From Gelidibacter salicanalis (GTDB taxonomy: Bacteria; Bacteroidota; Bacteroidia; Flavobacteriales; Flavobacteriaceae), in assembly GCF_016469035.1 (NCBI RefSeq), contig NZ_JAEHJZ010000042.1, positions 1 through 64,000 on the forward strand: a stretch of 64,000 nucleotides of DNA. Direction: 5' to 3'. A model generated the notes under the pieces. The model had not been told where the DNA came from and searched no databases. It saw only the letters and a list, made by a program, of their open reading frames with translations. The translations under genes and the position numbers were made by a program. The first letter of the stretch is position 1; every line of letters begins with the position of its first letter. Positions 53,534-62,977 of the stretch are shown one piece after another.

Positions 53534-55321
53534 TCATACTTTAGAAGCCAACCAGCCTGATTGCTTCTCTTTTATCTTTTTAGTGAATTCTTTTGATGTC
53601 GCATCCATCAACCTTAAGTCATAAGATACATCGGTACCAATGGTTAAGTCCAATTCTTTCTGATTCCCGTACCGCTCCAACTTAACGGGCACCATCTGCC
53701 CTATTTTAAGGCTATTTAAAACCGAATTGACACTGACCCCGCCCTCAATCTCCAGGTCGCCAATTTGAAGTATCTTATCCCCTTTCTGAAAACCGGCGTT
53801 ATAAGCTGAAGATCCAATCTTAGGATTGTTTGTTATGGTTTGGTTTCTGACCATCGCACCAAAGTCAATATTATGTTTCGTTTCTAAAGTCACCCCTACA
53901 TTTTTTAGTAAGCGTTCATAATCTGGCATCCCACTTTTATAAATGTAATTTCCAAAAAAATCATCCGCAAATTGTTTGCCAGCGAAGCTCACCAGGCTTT
54001 GATGTAAGTTCTCCACCGTATAACCCATCTCAGTTTTTCCATAGGTATTCCAAACTAAAGTCATATACGTATCAAGCGTCAGATTCTGTTCTCTTAAGGA
54101 TAAATCTAAAGTCAGGCCCAACATGCTCCCATAAGAATAATAAGAAATAAAGGTGTTCCCTCTATTGGTTTCATCAACAGATTTCGCAGCATCCACAAAA
54201 GGCGCCTGGTAGCTCATTTCTATCGGATTGAAAAACTGTCTTCCAGGAGATGTCCACACGTAGTTGAACGTTCTGACGAGTCCTTGAATATAGTTTTCCT
54301 GACTCATGATGCCTGATCTTACTAAAGACAAATCATCGTAATAGCTAGTAAATCCTTCGGCAAACCACAATTCGCCACTCATATTGGCTTTTGAAAAATC
54401 AAATGGTTCCAAAGATTTTGGTCGTATGCGCTCCACATTCCAACAATGGAAAAACTCATGCGCTACTGTGCCAATATTACCTTCCAAGCCACCTTGTGAC
54501 AAACTTCTGGAACTTGGAATAGACGTTGAGTTTCGATGCTCCATCCCATCGCCGGTAGCATTAGGCATGTAGCAGGCCAGAAACCTATATTCAGCATAAT
54601 CAAAATTTGGCAGTTCTCCAAACACCATCATCTGTTCTAAAACTACTTTTTTTACCTTTTCAAAATAGGTATCTAATTGAGCTTCTGAAGCTGCATCATC
54701 ATGCAGGACCAAAATAATTTTTTGCCCTTTCACGTCAAAAGAACGCTCTCTAAAATTGGCAATTTCTATAGGACTATCCATAAAATATTGGAGGTCTTTA
54801 GCGTAGTAAGTATTGTTTTGCTGATGCCTTAATTGAGTAGCAATTTTCCAATCTAAATCTTCACGAACCTTAAAGGTCACCTCTATTTCTTGAGCTTCAA
54901 GTTCAGACACGTACATAAAGGTTGCGGGCGCATTTAAATGTGCATGGGTCTCATCAACCTGCGCATAAGTGCCATCACCATGGTTCGCAAATAAGGTATA
55001 GCTCACAGTAATACTGCCATCATGACCTTTTACTTCCCAAGAATATGGATCAGGTCGTGTAGCTTCAAGTGCCTTGCCCTGACCATCAATAACCTTCACG
55101 TTATAAACGTTTTTTGCAAACTCATGCAGCGCATAGCGTCCTGGCGAAGACCGACTCATCCGGAACGTTGTAATATCAGATTTTAAATTTGTAAAGGTTG
55201 CTTGAATTGTTGCTTCATGATGCATGGCGCTCTCAAAAGAAATGATATACTTTGAAGAAATTTGCGCTTGAAAAACGAATGACGACAAGAAAAACGTCAG
55301 ACAAAAAATAATACGAACCAT
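53534..55321 (-). CDS. M61-family metallopeptidase with PDZ domain
   Basis: The 595-residue protein has a signal peptide (IIFCLTFFLSSFVFQAQ) and the M61 glycyl-aminopeptidase layout. A beta-rich N-terminal domain holds SRSSPGRYALHEFAKNVYNV at about 55-74. The zinc site HEFFHCWNVERIRPKSLEPF is at about 292-311, with the distal glutamate in LWFAEGFTSYYDD. A C-terminal PDZ domain follows (about 500-580: IGSSAYNAGFQKGDKILQIG, DLEIEGGVSVNSVLNSLKIG). All three zinc ligands are present. It is probably periplasmic or surface-exposed and contributes to peptide breakdown. It stands alone on the minus strand with its own promoter box. Confidence 0.92.
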   Translation of the reverse strand: MVRIIFCLTFFLSSFVFQAQISSKYIISFESAMHHEATIQATFTNLKSDITTFRMSRSSPGRYALHEFAKNVYNVKVIDGQGKALEATRPDPYSWEVKGHDGSITVSYTLFANHGDGTYAQVDETHAHLNAPATFMYVSELEAQEIEVTFKVREDLDWKIATQLRHQQNNTYYAKDLQYFMDSPIEIANFRERSFDVKGQKIILVLHDDAASEAQLDTYFEKVKKVVLEQMMVFGELPNFDYAEYRFLACYMPNATGDGMEHRNSTSIPSSRSLSQGGLEGNIGTVAHEFFHCWNVERIRPKSLEPFDFSKANMSGELWFAEGFTSYYDDLSLVRSGIMSQENYIQGLVRTFNYVWTSPGRQFFNPIEMSYQAPFVDAAKSVDETNRGNTFISYYSYGSMLGLTLDLSLREQNLTLDTYMTLVWNTYGKTEMGYTVENLHQSLVSFAGKQFADDFFGNYIYKSGMPDYERLLKNVGVTLETKHNIDFGAMVRNQTITNNPKIGSSAYNAGFQKGDKILQIGDLEIEGGVSVNSVLNSLKIGQMVPVKLERYGNQKELDLTIGTDVSYDLRLMDATSKEFTKKIKEKQSGWLASKV

Positions 55322-55340
55322 ATTTTGGAATTTTGATTCT

Positions 55341-55348
55341 CAAATATA
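55341..55348 (-). promoter_or_regulatory. Candidate -7 box of the M61 peptidase gene
   Basis: Minus-strand TATATTTG matches TAnnTTTG and lies about 20 bases before the ATG. A TTTG at the usual -33 spacing was not found. Confidence 0.5.
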
Positions 55349-55448
55349 CAATGTTTTAAATTCCTTTCTTAGACCTCACAGGTTTTCCTGCTTTGCCGAA
55401 GGTTCGTTGGAAGAGTAGAAATCTACGAGGTCTTTGTATCTTTACCTG

Positions 55449-56594
55449 ATGATTCCCAAAAAACTCCAAGCCAAAATAGAGGCACGAAAGGTGGATAATA
55501 CCTTTCGCCAATTAAGCCAACCCCATCAGTTGGTCGATTTTGCGTCCAACGACTATTTGGGATTTTCCATGTCGAAAGATATTTTTGATCATACCCATCA
55601 TTATCTACAGGAAGCATTCATTTTTCAAAACGGTTCCCGTGGGTCGCGTTTATTGACCGGCAATCATGAACTTTACAAAGATCTGGAAGACTTGATCTGT
55701 AAAATACATTATTCAGAAAGTGCTCTGATTTTTAATTCAGGTTATGATGCCAACCTGGGGTTTTTCTCCTGTGTACCCCAACGTGGCGATGTTGTTTTTT
55801 ATGATGAATTGATCCATGCGTCAATCCGTGACGGAATTACCATGGGTCATGCCCAAGCGTATAAATTTAAGCACAATGACCTGGACGATTTAAAGCGCAA
55901 AAGTCAGTCCCACACTGAAAAAAATGCTGAAAATTATGAAGTTTATATTGTGACGGAATCTGTATTTTCTATGGACGGTGATACGCCGGATTTAAAAGCC
56001 ATAGCCGAATTTTGTACAGCAAACCACTTCAAATTAGTAGTTGACGAAGCCCATGCTGTTGGTATTTTTGGTCAAAAAGGGATTGGTTTGATTCATAGTT
56101 TAGGAATTGATACCGCCGTTTTTGCACGCCTCATTACGTTCGGGAAAGCGCTAGGCTGTCATGGTGCCGCAATTTTAGGGAGTCAGCAACTCACTGATTA
56201 TCTTGTTAATTTTTCAAGACCCTTTATTTACACCACGGCTCTTCCGCCCCACTCCTTAATGACGATAAAAGCAGCTTATAAAGCGTTGCAACAAACCCAT
56301 GCCATAGATATCTTACACGAAAATATCAAGTATTTTAAAGAGCAGACCGCTGAACACCAATTACAAAAATGCTTTATAAACAGTGATTCTGCCATTCAAT
56401 GTTGCATTCTCCCAGGAAATGATAGGGTTAAAACCGCTGCCCAATATTTCAAGACTCATGGTTTTGATGTGAAGCCGATCGTTTCTCCCACCGTACCAAA
56501 AGGTGAAGAACGCCTGCGGTTTTGTATTCATGCCTATAATACAGAAGACGAAATGTTAAAAGTCTTGACACTCTTAGCTACCTTTCTACAATGA
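55449..56594 (+). CDS. bioF: 8-amino-7-oxononanoate synthase
   Basis: BioF is a PLP enzyme that condenses pimeloyl thioester with alanine in biotin synthesis. I chose MIPKKLQAKIEARKVDNTFR; the longer frame adds five residues. The 381-residue sequence has FASNDYLGFS (about 31-40), NGSRGSRLLTGNHELYKDLE, FNSGYDANLG, VVDEAHAVGIFG with D199 and H202, and the cofactor lysine K233 in TFGKALGCHGA (SKALGxxGG in many relatives). It is the first gene of the biotin cluster, and its stop overlaps the ATG of the DUF2007 gene by four bases. No classical BirA operator could be identified by eye. Confidence 0.95.
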   Translation: MIPKKLQAKIEARKVDNTFRQLSQPHQLVDFASNDYLGFSMSKDIFDHTHHYLQEAFIFQNGSRGSRLLTGNHELYKDLEDLICKIHYSESALIFNSGYDANLGFFSCVPQRGDVVFYDELIHASIRDGITMGHAQAYKFKHNDLDDLKRKSQSHTEKNAENYEVYIVTESVFSMDGDTPDLKAIAEFCTANHFKLVVDEAHAVGIFGQKGIGLIHSLGIDTAVFARLITFGKALGCHGAAILGSQQLTDYLVNFSRPFIYTTALPPHSLMTIKAAYKALQQTHAIDILHENIKYFKEQTAEHQLQKCFINSDSAIQCCILPGNDRVKTAAQYFKTHGFDVKPIVSPTVPKGEERLRFCIHAYNTEDEMLKVLTLLATFLQ

Positions 56595-57007
56595 AAAATG
56601 AAATTTTTAGCACCGTTGCGGTATTTCAATATTCTTCGGAAGCACAAATTATTAAAGGCAGACTGGAATCTGACGGCATTGAAGTTTTTCTTGCTGACAA
56701 TCTTACTATTGATACCGACCCCTTGGTTAGCAACGCTATTGGTGGTGTAAAATTGAAGGTACGCTCTACTCAAGTTGTTGAAGCCAAGCAGATTCTGGAT
56801 TCCATTCAGCCCTATGCGATGGACGATGACGGAAATGCTCTTAAATGTCCTACTTGCCAGAGCACCCATATCGAATTATTCTCTACAATTAAAGACCTAA
56901 AATCCTTTTTCTGGTTTATTTTTGGGTTCTTATTTTCATCACTTCCATTTTATACCAAACATAACTATAAGTGCGAGGTGTGTGGAACCGAATTTGATTT
57001 AAAATGA
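56591..57007 (+). CDS. DUF2007 protein with C-terminal zinc ribbon, inside the biotin operon
   Basis: The 138-residue protein has a DUF2007 (putative signal-transducing) domain at about 8-70 (TVAVFQYSSEAQIIKGRLES, DGIEVFLADN, and GGVKLKVRSTQVVEAKQILD). A four-cysteine ribbon follows (CPTCQSTHIE at about 86-95 and CEVCGTEF at about 129-136), with a hydrophobic stretch (SFFWFIFGFLFSSLPFY) between the pairs. Start and stop overlap bioF and bioD by four bases each (ATGA), so it is translated within the operon. Proteins of this type are often encoded near diverse metabolic genes. A role in biotin synthesis is not shown, but the tight coupling suggests co-regulation. Confidence 0.85.
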   Translation: MKNEIFSTVAVFQYSSEAQIIKGRLESDGIEVFLADNLTIDTDPLVSNAIGGVKLKVRSTQVVEAKQILDSIQPYAMDDDGNALKCPTCQSTHIELFSTIKDLKSFFWFIFGFLFSSLPFYTKHNYKCEVCGTEFDLK

Positions 57008-57612
57008 ACACATATTTCGTTACCGGAATTTCAACAGATGTTGGAAAAACCATCGCTTCAGCTATTTTGGTAGAAGCCCTCAGTGCAGATTATTGGAAAC
57101 CAATCCAAGCAGGAGATCTGGATAATACAGACACCCATAAAGTGCAGCGCTTAGTATCCCATAAAAAATCAAAGTTTCATAAGAGCAGTTTTTTACTGAA
57201 TACGCCCATGAGTCCGCATGCTGCCGCAGAAATTGACAGTATTGCCCTGTCAGCTAAATCCATAAAAGCGCCAAAAACCAAAAAGAATCTGGTTATTGAA
57301 GGTGCTGGTGGCCTCTTGGTGCCCATCAATGATTCTGAAACCATTATGGATCTGATCAAAACTGATTATAAAGTTATTGTGGTTTCAAGACATTATTTAG
57401 GAAGTATCAACCATACGCTCTTAACGGTGAACCTTTTAAAATCAAAAGGATTTGATGTGGCGCTTATTTTTAGCGGTGAGAGACACCCCTCAACGGAATC
57501 AATTATTCAAAAAATGACCCAAGTTCCAGTGATTGGAAGGATTGATGAAGAACCGTACTTTGATAAGAATGTGGTTTTGGAATATGCTGAAAAATTTAAA
57601 GAGAATTTATAA
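57004..57612 (+). CDS. bioD: Dethiobiotin synthetase
   Basis: BioD uses ATP and CO2 to close the ureido ring of 7,8-diaminopelargonate. The 202 residues show the P-loop GISTDVGKTIASAIL (about 8-22), YWKPIQAGDLDNTDTHKVQR (about 31-50), the NTPMSPHAAAE segment and NLVIEGAGGLLVPINDSETI with the Walker B region. All substrate-binding elements look complete. The ATG overlaps the DUF2007 stop by four bases. About 80 bases separate it from bioA; these contain a diverged copy of the TGAGCGCAGTCGAA repeat. Confidence 0.95.
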   Translation: MNTYFVTGISTDVGKTIASAILVEALSADYWKPIQAGDLDNTDTHKVQRLVSHKKSKFHKSSFLLNTPMSPHAAAEIDSIALSAKSIKAPKTKKNLVIEGAGGLLVPINDSETIMDLIKTDYKVIVVSRHYLGSINHTLLTVNLLKSKGFDVALIFSGERHPSTESIIQKMTQVPVIGRIDEEPYFDKNVVLEYAEKFKENL

Positions 57613-57651
57613 TTCTATGCAATATATCTTGAGAAGTCAAACAATCAACAA

Positions 57652-57676
57652 CAGTTCGACTGCGCTCAATGTGACC
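57652..57676. repeat. Diverged TGAGCGCAGTCGAA repeat between bioD and bioA
   Basis: The minus-strand sequence GGTCACATTGAGCGCAGTCG followed by AACTG matches the repeat between atpD and atpC in its core (TGAGCGCAGTCGAA), in opposite orientation, with lost ACCCT/AGGGT ends. Confidence 0.7.
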
Positions 57677-57691
57677 AAATAACTTAAGTAA

Positions 57692-58957
57692 ATGAACTTA
57701 AAAGAACGCGATAAAAAACACCTTTGGCACCCTTTAACGCAACATAAATTGCATCCGGACACCATTGCCATTGTCAAAGCAAAAGACTGCACCTTAACTG
57801 ATGAAGATGGCAACACCTATATTGATGCCATTGCCTCTTGGTACACCTGTATGTATGGACATTGCAATACCTTTATTACCAATCGTGTTTCAGCACAGAT
57901 GCAACAATTGGATCAGGTGGTCTTTAGCGGGTTTACGCATGAACCGGCAATTAAACTTTCTGAAGCCTTGATGGCAATACTTCCCCAAAATCAGAATAAG
58001 CTGTTTTTTAGTGATAACGGCTCTACAAGTGTGGAAATTGGTATTAAAATGGCACTGCAATACCATTTTAACCGAGGCGAAAAACGCAACATCTTATTGG
58101 CTTTTGAAGATGGATTTCATGGCGACACCTTTGGTGCTATGAGTGTCTCTAGCTTGTCAGTGTACAACGGTCCTTTTGAAGACTACTTTTTAGATGTCAA
58201 GCGGATTCCTACGCCAAATGGGGAGAATCATCAGTCCATTTTAGACCTTCTGGAAAAATTAGTTTTAGAGCATGATGTTGCCGGATTTGTTTACGAGCCT
58301 TTAGTACAGGGTGCAGCCGCAATGAAAATGCACAACGCAGAAGGTTTGGACCAGATTTTGAAATTTTGCAAAGTCCATGGTATCATTACCGTTGCTGATG
58401 AAGTGATGACCGGATTTGGAAAAACAGGAAAGTATTTTGCTTCGGATTATATGGAGACTAAACCTGATATTATCTGCATGAGCAAAGCGTTGACTGCAGG
58501 ATTACTGCCCATGGCGATCACCTCTTGTTCTCAGGACATTTACGATGCGTTTTATAGTGACGATATAAGTAAGGGACTGTTTCACGGCCATACCTATTCT
58601 GCTAATCCGTTGGCGTGTTCTGCGGCTTTAGCGGGAATAGAGCTATTGCAATCCGATAAAATTCAACAAAACATTCAGAGCATTAGCGTCTCACATCAGC
58701 GTTTTAATGAGCGCATTAAAGAGCATCCAAAGGTAAAAGCTACACGACAAACAGGTGTTATTTTTGCGCTAGACTTGAATATTGAAATGGAACGGTATGG
58801 CAATCTACGCGACCGACTCTTTTCATTTTTTATGGACAACGGGGTATTTTTAAGGCCACTCGGAAGTACCGTTTATATTCTAGCCCCATATGTCATTACG
58901 GAAAGTGAATTGGAAAAAGTGTATCAAACCATTGAAAATGCCTTAGAAATGCTCTAA
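57692..58957 (+). CDS. bioA: Adenosylmethionine-8-amino-7-oxononanoate aminotransferase
   Basis: BioA converts the BioF product to 7,8-diaminononanoate, using SAM as amino donor and PLP as cofactor. The 421-residue protein starts NLKERDKKHLWHPLTQHKLH with the diagnostic WHPxTQ. Further class III aminotransferase motifs are FFSDNGSTSVEIGIKMALQY, FEDGFHGDTFGAMSVS, VADEVMTGFGKTG with D236, and the cofactor lysine K265 in CMSKALTAGLLPMA. HTYSANPLACSAALAGIEL is also present. Length is usual. It sits between bioD and the ketoacyl synthase on the plus strand. Confidence 0.96.
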   Translation: MNLKERDKKHLWHPLTQHKLHPDTIAIVKAKDCTLTDEDGNTYIDAIASWYTCMYGHCNTFITNRVSAQMQQLDQVVFSGFTHEPAIKLSEALMAILPQNQNKLFFSDNGSTSVEIGIKMALQYHFNRGEKRNILLAFEDGFHGDTFGAMSVSSLSVYNGPFEDYFLDVKRIPTPNGENHQSILDLLEKLVLEHDVAGFVYEPLVQGAAAMKMHNAEGLDQILKFCKVHGIITVADEVMTGFGKTGKYFASDYMETKPDIICMSKALTAGLLPMAITSCSQDIYDAFYSDDISKGLFHGHTYSANPLACSAALAGIELLQSDKIQQNIQSISVSHQRFNERIKEHPKVKATRQTGVIFALDLNIEMERYGNLRDRLFSFFMDNGVFLRPLGSTVYILAPYVITESELEKVYQTIENALEML

Positions 58958-59119
58958 TATTTTAGCGGAATATTGAGATCTTAAATAGTTTCTTAAGTCT
59001 ACTGATAACGGACCGACGAGATAAAATTCTAAAGTCTCAATCTGCCATAATCGTCAGAATTACATGGGTTTTGTAGTGAAGCCTCTGAGATAGTTTTATT
59101 TTTACTGAAATTTAAAGTT

Positions 59120-60286
59120 TTGCAACACCCTGTTTCTATTACGGCCATCAATTCCATTTCTCCACTAGGCGAAACCTCAGCGGAGGTTTGGAGGAGTTAT
59201 CAAAACAATCACCATTACCTTTCAGAAAAATCATTTGGAGCGCATAAAGCAGTGGTTGGTCAATTACCTTCATCTGTAAAAGCAGCCATTAGCACATTAA
59301 AAAACTCCAATGCTCATTTTAAAAATTTGGATCCATCAGTAGTGTATGCCATTTATACTGCTCGAAATGCAGTAGCCCAAGCAGGTTGGTCGTCTAAAGA
59401 TAATTTTGGTATTAACATTGGCTCCTCCCGTGGTGCGACCGCTTTATTTGAAAAGTACCACGAAGAATTTCTTAACCAAGGTCGCGCACAAACCTTAAGC
59501 TCTCCCACCACCACCTTAGGCAACATTTCCTCTTGGGTGGCGCATGATTTACAGACGCGAGGGCCTGAAATAAGCCATTCCATTACCTGTTCCACGGCAT
59601 TACATGCTTTGTTAAATGGGGTGGCTTGGATCAATTCTGGAATGTGCGAAAAATTTCTGGTTGGTGGTAGTGAAGCGCCCCTGACCGCCTTCACGGTAGC
59701 ACAAATGAAGGCTTTAAAGATTTATGCACCCGTAACTCCGGAAGGAAGCCAAACCACATTTCCGTGTCGTTCCTTAGATCTTCACAAAAAAAAGAATTCG
59801 ATGGTGCTTGGGGAAGCCTCAGCCATGGCGTGTTTGGAAGGTGGTACTTCTCAGAATGCCTTAGCTACCATTATTGGCATCGGTTACGCCACTGAAGTAT
59901 TGGAACACAATGTATCCGTTTCTTCAGACGCCGTATGTTTTCAACGCTCCATGACCATGGCACTTGGCACTCTCAATCCTGATGACGTAGATATCATCGT
60001 CACCCATACGCCAGGGACCATAAAAGGCGATTCCTCAGAAGTGAATGCTATTAAAGCTATTTTTACTAATAACATTCCTGCTTTAACCACTAATAAATGG
60101 AAAATTGGCCATAGCCTTGGTGCTTCCGGTCTTTTAAGTTTAGAGATGGCCACACTCATGCTGCAACATCAACAGTTTATTAACGTGCCTTTTATAGAGA
60201 AGCAATCGCCTAAACGCATCCAAAATATTATGGTGAATGCGGTCGGATTTGGTGGAAATGCCGTCTCAATTTTAATATCTAAATAA
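59120..60286 (+). CDS. Beta-ketoacyl-ACP synthase family protein in the biotin cluster
   Basis: The 388-residue thiolase-fold condensing enzyme carries the Cys-His-His triad: C157 in SITCSTALHAL, H295 in VTHTPGTIKGD and H330 in IGHSLGASG, with the family glycine end AVGFGGNAVSILI. It starts at TTG (MQHPVSITAINSISPLG), as no ATG fits; this start is uncertain. It is smaller than FabF (about 410) and diverged. Located between bioA and bioB, it may elongate the acyl chain toward pimeloyl thioester, the step served by BioC/BioH and FabF in E. coli; neither bioC nor bioH is visible here. An aryl-polyene or other fatty acid role is possible but the context is biotin. Confidence 0.83.
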   Translation: MQHPVSITAINSISPLGETSAEVWRSYQNNHHYLSEKSFGAHKAVVGQLPSSVKAAISTLKNSNAHFKNLDPSVVYAIYTARNAVAQAGWSSKDNFGINIGSSRGATALFEKYHEEFLNQGRAQTLSSPTTTLGNISSWVAHDLQTRGPEISHSITCSTALHALLNGVAWINSGMCEKFLVGGSEAPLTAFTVAQMKALKIYAPVTPEGSQTTFPCRSLDLHKKKNSMVLGEASAMACLEGGTSQNALATIIGIGYATEVLEHNVSVSSDAVCFQRSMTMALGTLNPDDVDIIVTHTPGTIKGDSSEVNAIKAIFTNNIPALTTNKWKIGHSLGASGLLSLEMATLMLQHQQFINVPFIEKQSPKRIQNIMVNAVGFGGNAVSILISK

Positions 60287-60398
60287 AATGTGCATTGTAG
60301 AGCACTTCTACCTCTAAACACTTTTCTTATTGGCTAAAAAGTTCTTTTTAGAATTTTAAACAATTTCAGTTCTTAAACCTTTTCTCTACTTTTAAGGT

Positions 60399-61508
60399 AT
60401 GAAATATGTTACTCTCCTTGGAATCTTACTTATGATGGGTTGTGCATCCGTCAGCCCAATCAAAAAAGCAATAACTTCTGATGATGCTAAGCTCAATACG
60501 GTCATGACCCATTTGCCTATACATGAAGTTCAGATACTCTTTTCTGAAGTTGTCCGAGATAAAGACGGCAAGGTAAAATTTAAGGAAGATAAATTTCAAG
60601 TAGATGATGATCACTATTTCTATCCTGCCAGTACTGTAAAACTACCTATCGTGTTATTGGCATTAGAAAAGTTGAATCGAAACAAACTACTCAACATTCA
60701 TACGCCTTTTAAGGTGGAAAATGATTGGGTCACCTCAACCTTTGCCAAGGATATCATAGCTATTTTTGCCGTAAGCAGTAACGCCGCCTTTAATAGATTA
60801 TTTGAATATTTAGGGCAAGATGAGATCAATCAACAACTAAAGGACAAAGGCATTAACGCTAAAATTTATCACCGTTTGTCCATTCCAAATTCCGATAATT
60901 TAACCACTACACCCGTGTTGTTTTATAAAAACGATTCAGTCATTTATAAAACAGAAACCAAAGCCAATCAACCCATGGCGCCATTACAGTTGAACAGCAT
61001 CAGCAAAGGAATAGGCTACACCATTGGCGACAGCTTAGTCCATCAACCCATGCATTTTTCTAAAAAAAATTACCTGCCTATCCGTTCTTTACACGGGATT
61101 TTAAAACGGTTGATGTATCCTGAATTTTTTCCCAAAGCACAACAATTTGATCTGACAGCTGAAGATCGTCAATTTCTGATTGACAACCATGGCAGTGCTT
61201 CCCAAGGAAGCTGGCTACAACCCAGAGGATTTTCCGGATACTTATGTTAAATACTTGGTAGTGGGAGATTCTAAAACCCCCTGCCAGAGCAATTTGAAAT
61301 CCACAATAAAATAGGTTCTGCTTATGGCTATCTAACGGATTCCGCCTATATCATTAATAAAGATACCAATCAGGAATTTCTGCTTACGGCGACCATTCAT
61401 GTTAATAAAAACCAAATCTATAATGACGGCGTTTATGAATATGACACAATTGGGATACCGTTTTTGGCGGCTCTCGGAAGAAAACTGGTATGGGATCAAC
61501 CAAAATAA
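60399..61508 (+). pseudogene. Serine hydrolase (class A beta-lactamase-like lipoprotein), frameshifted
   Basis: The gene starts MKYVTLLGILLMMGCASVSP, a lipoprotein signal (C15), and has the penicillin-binding-protein-like SxxK motif in YPASTVKLPIVLLAL. The first frame runs 283 codons and ends in an unrelated SGYLC. A second frame picks up with LPKEAGYNPEDFPDTYVKYL and VVGDSKTP, and a third, after a C-run near 61283, continues PLPEQFEIHNKIGSAYGYLT to LVWDQPK and TAA. Together they read as one protein of about 365 residues broken by two frameshifts, near 61190 and 61283. A sequencing error is possible at the C-run but less so for both. Confidence 0.75.
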
Positions 61509-61740
61509 GTCTAAACTTTATCCAGTTTTTTCAAAATTTAAATGGATGAAGACATGATGCCAATCCGTTTCTCCACTTCCTAATCGGCATCTATAAATTA
61601 ATGGTTCAAACCAATTTTAGACTGTTCAAGACAGTAACCAAAATCCATATTATAGGAAACGATAAAAAATTTATGGGCTTTTTGAAGAATTCTTTAAAAT
61701 TAAATAAGTTATTTTTACCTCCTCATTGAAATTGACTAAC

Positions 61741-62835
61741 ATGACCAACGTAAGACACAACTGGACCAAAGAAGAAATTCTCAACATTTACAACAAACCT
61801 TTTATGGAGTTGCTGTATGAAGCAGCAACCGTACACAGGCAGCATCACGACCCAAATTCGGTTCAGGTGTCGACCTTGCTTTCCATAAAGACAGGTGGTT
61901 GCCCTGAAGACTGTGGGTATTGTCCACAAGCAGCGCGTTACCACACCAATGTTGAAGGTAATGATTTGATGAGCGTGCAGCAAGTAAAAGCACAAGCATT
62001 ACGCGCAAAATCTACCGGAAGCTCTCGTGTCTGTATGGGCGCAGCATGGCGAAATGTAAAGGATGGCGAAGAATTTGACCAAGTTTTGGAAATGGTCCGT
62101 ACCATCAATAAACTGGAAATGGAAGTATGCTGTACTTTGGGGATGATTACCGAAAATCAGGCGCACCGACTGGCAGAAGCTGGTTTGTATGCTTATAATC
62201 ATAATTTGGATTCTTCAGAAGAATATTATAAAGAAGTGATTTCCACCCGTGGTTATGAAGACCGTTTGCAAACCATAGATAATGTTCGTAAAACGAATGT
62301 TACCGTGTGCAGTGGCGGCATTATCGGGATGGGAGAAAAGATTGAAGATCGCGCGGGCATGCTCGTAGCGCTATCTACTTTAAACCCGCAGCCCGAATCT
62401 GTGCCCATCAACGCTTTGGTAGCCGTAGAAGGTACGCCATTGGCAGATGAAAAACCTGTTGAAATTTGGGATATGATCCGTATGGTTGCGACTGCCAGAA
62501 TTGTGATGCCGGAAACCCAAGTCAGATTAAGTGCAGGCCGTACTCAAATGAGTAGAGAAGGTCAGGCCATGTGCTTCTTTGCAGGTGCCAATTCAATCTT
62601 TGCCGGCGATAAATTACTGACCACTCCCAACCCTGATGTCAATGAAGACATGAAAATGTTTGAAGCTTTAGGCCTTAATCCGCAAAAGCCCTTTACTAAA
62701 AAGGTACAGCCTCCAACTGTTGAAGCTGCTGAATCTCAATTTCAAGCTTTAGGAGAAAAACCAAAATGGACACGTCCAGAACATAAAATTGAACGAAACG
62801 AAATAGCAAAACAACAGTCCAAAGTATTAAAATAG
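61741..62835 (+). CDS. bioB: Biotin synthase
   Basis: BioB is the radical SAM enzyme that inserts sulfur into dethiobiotin. I chose the ATG giving MTNVRHNWTKEEILNIYNKP; a TTG five codons upstream is less likely. The radical-SAM cluster CxxxCxxC is C54, C58 and C61 in TGGCPEDCGYCPQAARYHT. Ligands of the auxiliary 2Fe-2S cluster region are present (SSRVCMGAAWR, MEVCCTLGMI, VTVCSGGIIGMGE and the arginine in VRLSAGRTQMSREGQAMCFF). The C-terminus extends about 20 residues beyond the E. coli protein. It ends the biotin cluster and is followed directly by a structured repeat. Confidence 0.97.
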   Translation: MTNVRHNWTKEEILNIYNKPFMELLYEAATVHRQHHDPNSVQVSTLLSIKTGGCPEDCGYCPQAARYHTNVEGNDLMSVQQVKAQALRAKSTGSSRVCMGAAWRNVKDGEEFDQVLEMVRTINKLEMEVCCTLGMITENQAHRLAEAGLYAYNHNLDSSEEYYKEVISTRGYEDRLQTIDNVRKTNVTVCSGGIIGMGEKIEDRAGMLVALSTLNPQPESVPINALVAVEGTPLADEKPVEIWDMIRMVATARIVMPETQVRLSAGRTQMSREGQAMCFFAGANSIFAGDKLLTTPNPDVNEDMKMFEALGLNPQKPFTKKVQPPTVEAAESQFQALGEKPKWTRPEHKIERNEIAKQQSKVLK

Positions 62836-62844
62836 TCCGGATTT

Positions 62845-62933
62845 GCGTTAGGGATGGCAGCGGCACCCTTTTTGCTTTTTTTAAAGTAAAAAGGTACAGC
62901 GTACAGCCCGACCGCGCCTTAGCGCGGTAACGC
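62845..62933. repeat. Structured intergenic repeat after bioB
   Basis: Outer arms GCGTTA (62845-62850) and TAACGC (62928-62933) enclose two inner hairpins: CCTTTTT/AAAAAGG (62867-62873 and 62888-62894) and ACCGCGC-CTTA-GCGCGGT (62911-62928). A conserved linker with ACAGCGTACAGCCCG lies between them. It forms a cruciform or three-way junction. Sequences of this kind (a CCTTTTT hairpin, then ACAGC, CCCGACC and GGTAACGCC) recur downstream of genes in Flavobacteriaceae as I recall. It could be a mobile repeat or a small structured RNA, and could help terminate bioB transcription. Confidence 0.7.
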
Positions 62934-62977
62934 CCAAATATTTAACATTCCTTTTTAAACGTTTGACAACGATTTCT

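Noticed and set aside
61723-62202. Minus-strand frames inside bioB
   Set aside because: They are shadows of the bioB coding sequence with no independent support.
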